A stretch of 64,000 nt of DNA. It comes from Chimonanthus salicifolius. Lineage: Eukaryota; Streptophyta; Magnoliopsida; Laurales; Calycanthaceae. The stretch is taken from positions 26,132,617-26,196,616 of the forward strand of contig CM023535.1 in assembly GCA_013350335.1 (NCBI GenBank). Reading direction: 5' to 3'. The notes below the pieces were generated by a model. The model saw nothing but the letters and a program-made list of their open reading frames with translations, ran no database searches and was not told the origin of the DNA. Below, one piece after another: positions 60,152 through 64,000 of this stretch. How positions within the stretch are numbered: position 1 is the first letter of the stretch; each line of letters starts with the position of its first letter. The position numbers and the translations under genes were made by a program.

Positions 60152-60531
60152 TGTTGTGGAATACAAAGTTTTACATTTATTACTCACAAGCGTACGAACC
60201 ATTTATATTAACAATGTGAGTGTGAGCTCGAACCCAATGGAATTACAGAAAATATATCTTTAAAATTATTTACAATCACTTATTAATTATTTAATTTAAA
60301 AAACCCACTTTGAAACTAATGTTGGTTGATTAAATTAGAAAACATAGAGATATTTTAGATCTAACATAGATTTTAATAAAAAATAGTTTATTAAATCTCA
60401 ATTCTAGTTTATTGTTTAGATCTTGAAGTTTGGAGATGAATAAAAGAATTAAAGAATTTTTATAAAGAATCACATAATAAAATAATTTTAAAATAAAAAC
60501 AAAGAATTAGATCAACAAATAAAGTACTTAT
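60152..60531 (-). mobile_element. Athila/Tat-like LTR K, left piece
   Basis: Starts TGTTGTGGAATAC; 'caagcgtacgaaccatttata...gtgtgagctcgaaccca' is the reverse of the corresponding end of the LTR at 25622-27964. It is interrupted by LTR G at 60532 and continues at 62419. The right end was not found before 62688. Confidence 0.55.
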
Positions 60532-62413
60532 TGTTAGTCAAACTAGATTAGTCATAGAGGGGGGGGGGCGGCGTTGTGTGAATAAGACTTTTGCAGAATT
60601 TTAACTTTCTTTAAAATGTGAGTCAATTAATTAATTAATCTTAATAAATTAATCAATTTAATCATAAGTTTGTACAATAAAGATAGAAAATAAAAACACA
60701 CACAATAATGAAAGATGAATCACAAATGCACAAAATAGGGTGAAGGAGGTGAGAAAAAATGGATGAGTGTGACACAAGTATTTTTATGTGGTTCGGCAAC
60801 CTTTTCTACATTCACACCTCAAGTATTCTACTTGAGGATTCCGCTAACCTTCTCCTTCACGGGTTGAGAAAAAACTTATTACAACCCTTTGATCTCTTTC
60901 ATGGGTAGAGATCGAATCTTTACAACCTTTGATCTACTTCGAGGGTGTAGATCGAACCATGAGTTTTACATACACCAAGAAAACACCTTTCTTGGATTTT
61001 ACAAGGGTTACACCAACTCTTACAATTGTCTAAATGAATAATGAAAGTTTGTAGAACTTGAGAGTCTTACCAAGACACTAGCCTCTAGTTACTTGCAGTA
61101 ATCTTGGCTTGCCCTTGGATGTCTTTCTCCACTTAGCTCCTTGGTGATGAGAGAATGCTCCAATGAATGCCAAACCAAATATTAGGAGAAGAGGTTTAGA
61201 GAAGATAAATGAATTTCCTATGAGAACAATATATCCCTAGAGTTTCTCTCAAATTCACACTAAGAGTGAGCCTAAGATGCTCAAGATTTGCCTATGAGAG
61301 CTTTGAGTGAGTGAGAGATTTAGTTCAAAAACTTTGAAGGTTTTACTATGGAGCGTTTGTGCTCTTGAAATGATTTGGAGACCTAGAGAATGTTAGGGAG
61401 GGTTTAGCTCATTAACGATCAACCTTTTGAATGCCCTAATTTCATGTATTTAAAGCACTCTCAAAGATATGGCCGTTGGGGGTCAAACACGCAATAAAAA
61501 AGTTGTTAAAAACTAGTCGTTACGTTTTCAGTCGACTGAACATGAAGATTTAATTGACTAAAAAGTCCAGAAATGACCATTGGAACATCTGGGCACAATT
61601 CCGATGACTGAAATAACAAATTCAGTCACCTAAATTTCATCTGAGGTAGAAAAGTCAAATCTGCAGCACTTTCAGTCGACTGAAACATAAAGTTCAGCTG
61701 ACTGAATCTCAACAATCTTGTACACCCCCACTAAAACGACCATAACTTGGGTTCCTGAACTCAGTTTTCGGAGTTCTTGGGCTCGTTGGAAATCTCATTC
61801 ATAAATCTATCTAATAAAAAAATTGATTCAATTTGAAGGCAATTTGATACCTCAAATAAGCTCTCCAAGAGGGTATATGACAAAACTACTTTGTTCTATT
61901 TTTTTTATTGAAATGCTCATAACTTGAGATATACATTTCGGAATTGGGTGTTCTTGGACATTTTGGAAAGCTCTTTGAGTGCTCTATCAAATCATAAAGA
62001 TTCTACTAATACTATAGAACATTTAATAGGAGAAAAATCTTCACCAAAATAGAGCAAAACATAACTAACCTAAGGAATCCAATTTAGTTCTACCAAATTC
62101 TAAGTTATGGATTTTAAGGTTTATCCCAATGGTAAGTCTTGATCTTCAATGTCAGTCCTAAGGTCCAAATACCTATGTTGGTTGGCATTCATGAAATCCT
62201 TTCAGTTTCGGTGCGATGCATTCCAAATGACACGTCTTCTGAAGCTTCAAACTTGATTTGACTATGCAGGTCTTCCAGAGGCACTACTTTGACACACGAA
62301 AAAGGTCATGACTCAGTCACACAAATTGATAACTCATAACTCATTCGGACACAGTCACAGAATAAATAGCTCAGTCTGATTCAGGGGAGGCAGATTTAAC
62401 TTTTAGACCAACA
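60532..62413 (-). mobile_element. Solo copia LTR G, SIRE-like
   Basis: Plus-strand view TGTTAGTC...(GACC)AACA, 1882 bp, giving matched termini TGTTRGTC; flanks CTTAT and CTTGT agree at four of five bases. It contains a G-run at about 60559 (the C-run near the LTR end on the minus strand), 'atgtggttcgg' (60788) shared with other SIRE-like LTRs, a TATTTAAAGC box (61447) and, to its right, CAGTCGACTG palindromes (61527-61710). Confidence 0.8.
61527..61710 (-). repeat. TTCAGTCGACTGAA palindromes in LTR G
   Basis: TTCAGTCGACTGAA occurs at about 61529 and 61670, with variants TTCAGTCACCTAAA and TTCAGCTGACTGAA (about 61692). All lie upstream of the TATA-like box on the minus strand. Confidence 0.8.
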
Positions 62414-62418
62414 CTTGT

Positions 62419-62688
62419 GATACAATGGAATTGACATAAGAAAATCAAGAATGCATTTTTATCCAAATTTTAATAACAAAATTAAAGCCTAGCTCCAGAG
62501 CTCACGTAAACTGAGTAATATTGCATTCATGTTGATTATTTAAAAACCAATCTATGAATCCCAAATAAATACCCAAAAAATAGACCTTAGTCTGGACAGG
62601 TGTTCGGATTCGGTCCTAAATATTTCATTGCACTTTTGTTAGACAAAAACCCTAGATCAGCGAAACAGAAGGACTGTCCAAGCCTAAA
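62419..62688 (-). mobile_element. LTR K, right piece (tentative)
   Basis: 270 bp between LTR G and the next LTR start. Assigned to K only by position; no gene. Confidence 0.35.
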
Positions 62689-62744
62689 TGTAACGACCCA
62701 ACCCATTTTTCTCCTATTTGTAAGTTGATTTTTGGGTCTTCGTG
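62689..62744 (+). mobile_element. Start of a gypsy-type LTR I, truncated
   Basis: TGTAACGACCCAACCCATTT is a classic plant gypsy LTR start. Only 56 bp remain before another LTR start at 62745, so J probably inserted here (left flank TCGTG, 62740-62744). Confidence 0.5.
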
Positions 62745-64000
62745 TGTGACACCCCGAAATTTTACAGATTATTAAAAATTAGAATTGTATTAATTAATTG
62801 GGATTACTATGAATAAATCAATTAATTAGAGAAAATAAGTGGGAGATTAATTAATGTATAAATTAATTGTCGGGTATCACGATTGAAAATAAATGTATAA
62901 GATTTAATTGAAATGATTCAATGACGTGACACGACACGTAGCAGGGACTCAGATGGCATATACTAATAGCTCAAGGGTAAAAAGGAAATGGGAAAACCCA
63001 CCGTGGCATTTGACTAAGTCACAGACTGTGAAAGTGGTTCCACTTCCACCATGCGCACAATGTTATCTTATTTGTGCTGTGCGCACGACACTTCCACATC
63101 GTGCGCACAACAGTTCCTATTTTCCTCTGTTATATGAGCACGACACTTCCCTTCCCCTCCTTTGCTTCACACGTCAATATCCCACTGAGAACATCATACC
63201 TGTCATCTTCTTCACTGATGCTCTCAAGCGAGTAAAGGAAGGAAAAGAGGGAAAGGAAAATAAGGAAAGGGAAAGATTATGGAAAGCATCATTTAAGGTT
63301 GGTCCAATGTTTTAAGTTAATATTTAGTTTTCAATTAAAGTCTAGGGTGAGTTAAAATCAACCCTGGACGAATTCGGATTTATAGAATGAAAATGGGATT
63401 GATTCGGGAATTGTCGGGTATTCTCTCCAATTCAGGAATCGGGTTCAAATCCATGAAATTGTATGATAAATTGTGAGTATTAACTTTCTAAAATGTGATA
63501 AAACACATGTAGAATTAATCTAATAGGTTAGGTTATAAAAAAAAAAAAATCAGGGTCAACGATCCACTTTTTATTGGGTGTCGGTTTGCTCCTTTTATCC
63601 GCTGAGGGAAAGAGAAGGAGGTAAGGTGAGAGGGCCGTCACTGCTTCTTCGGTTAAGGATTTACCCTCTAGATTTTATGATTCTTTTATCATGCATGGCA
63701 TCCGTGTAGATCTCATCGAGCCCAGTCGCATCCTCTGCTCTTTCAAAACCCCTCGCCTTCTTCTGAAGACTGGTAATTTTCTGCATGGTGGGGCCACCGT
63801 CATTGGTGGACTTGATGGGATCAGCTGCAATTTGCAGGCAGTGAAAGAGCTGTTGGAGGGTTCGGGTGAGAAGGTCAGTTTTTGACCATTTTCTTTTAAT
63901 TTCTTCCTGTTGGCATTTTCGTCCATTTTAATGGATTTCATGCTACCCAAACGACCACTTAAATACCAGCTGTTGCCCTTCTGAATATTTTTCCGCCAAT
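62745..64000 (+). mobile_element. Gypsy LTR J, runs off the window
   Basis: Begins TGTGACACCCCGAAATTTTA. It has GTGCGCAC palindromes at 63051, 63079 and 63101, a GTTATATGAG box at about 63129, then a purine-rich leader (63225-63290). A 13-base A-run at about 63539 resembles the A-run near the end of LTR B, but no TGACA end follows; a thioesterase-like exon begins soon after. The extent of the LTR past 63540 is uncertain. The frame at 62926-63315 is low-complexity and not called. Confidence 0.6.
63625..63870 (+). pseudogene. Acyl-CoA thioesterase (hotdog) exon fragment
   Basis: An open frame from 63625 with DLPSRFYDSFIMHGIRVDLI, EPSRILCSFKTP and TGNFLHGGAT. This matches the N-terminal half of plant ACOT13/Them2-like hotdog thioesterases, which hydrolyse acyl-CoA to fatty acid and CoA; the Asn of GNFLHGG is the family's catalytic Asn. 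At about 63799-63803 the frame slips: the next motif, LVDLMGSAAI with the second catalytic residue Asp, is readable only in another frame (63803 onward). The original frame runs on to a TGA at 63883-63885 through DGISCNLQAVKELLEGSGEK, probably nonsense. The rest of the protein is absent before the window end. It is a broken gene copy or one captured by a transposon. Confidence 0.75.

Noticed and set aside
63625..63870. Processed pseudogene with poly-A at 63539
   Set aside because: The A-run lies 5' of the sense exon, the wrong side for a retrocopy in this orientation.
63675..63950. 91-codon minus-strand frame
   Set aside because: Antisense shadow of the thioesterase-like exon; its composition mirrors the real frame.

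Overview
The window looks like intergenic DNA from a large, transposon-rich flowering-plant nuclear genome. Evidence: Ty3/gypsy elements with chromodomain-type integrases, SIRE/Maximus-like Ty1/copia elements, a TRIM, LINE tails and primer-binding sites matching plant initiator-Met tRNA. The species cannot be told from the sequence. Almost all of the 64 kb is nested LTR retrotransposons; the only convincing trace of a host gene is a broken acyl-CoA-thioesterase-like exon near the right edge (63625-63870). No intact host gene was found.

Left block (1-20792): a SIRE-like copia element on the minus strand (gag and protease readable, one LTR at 19096-20792) is cut at 16532 by an older family-A gypsy LTR (1-688 plus 13521-16532). 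That LTR is split by a complete young family-A element (689-13515; two 3864-bp LTRs, target duplication AGTAT). The young element has nearly identical LTRs but a gag-pol broken by stops and frameshifts.

Middle block (20793-33480): a copia-type LTR fragment; a 1.4-kb LTR element without genes (24041-25433, target duplication AAATG) that carries a complete 491-bp TRIM (24505-24995, target duplication CAATC); a 2.3-kb Athila/Tat-like LTR (25622-27964); a SINE-like sequence; a MITE with a 34-bp perfect palindrome; a copia RNase H remnant; and two LINE tails in opposite orientation.

Right block (33480-64000): a stack of LTRs. A minus-strand solo LTR C (target duplication AATCA) is split by complete gypsy element B (35136-46895, target duplication TCATA) and by solo LTR D (47860-50993). 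The DNA around C also took solo copia LTR F (52547-54341, TTACT), a 4.4-kb family-A solo LTR H (54708-59083, AGTTG), a second Athila/Tat-like LTR K holding copia LTR G (60532-62413), and at the right edge gypsy LTR starts I and J.

Three points deserve attention. First, many of these LTRs, gypsy and copia alike, carry several copies of a short GC-rich palindrome particular to that LTR; in the copia LTRs the array sits upstream of the TATA-like box. Second, element B has an additional intact reading frame with zinc-knuckle motifs ahead of gag, while its gag-pol has ten in-frame stops and no frameshift over 4.5 kb. Third, a host thioesterase exon fragment lies in or beside LTR J. Divergence statements are eye estimates, and family names rest on motif recognition, not on a search.
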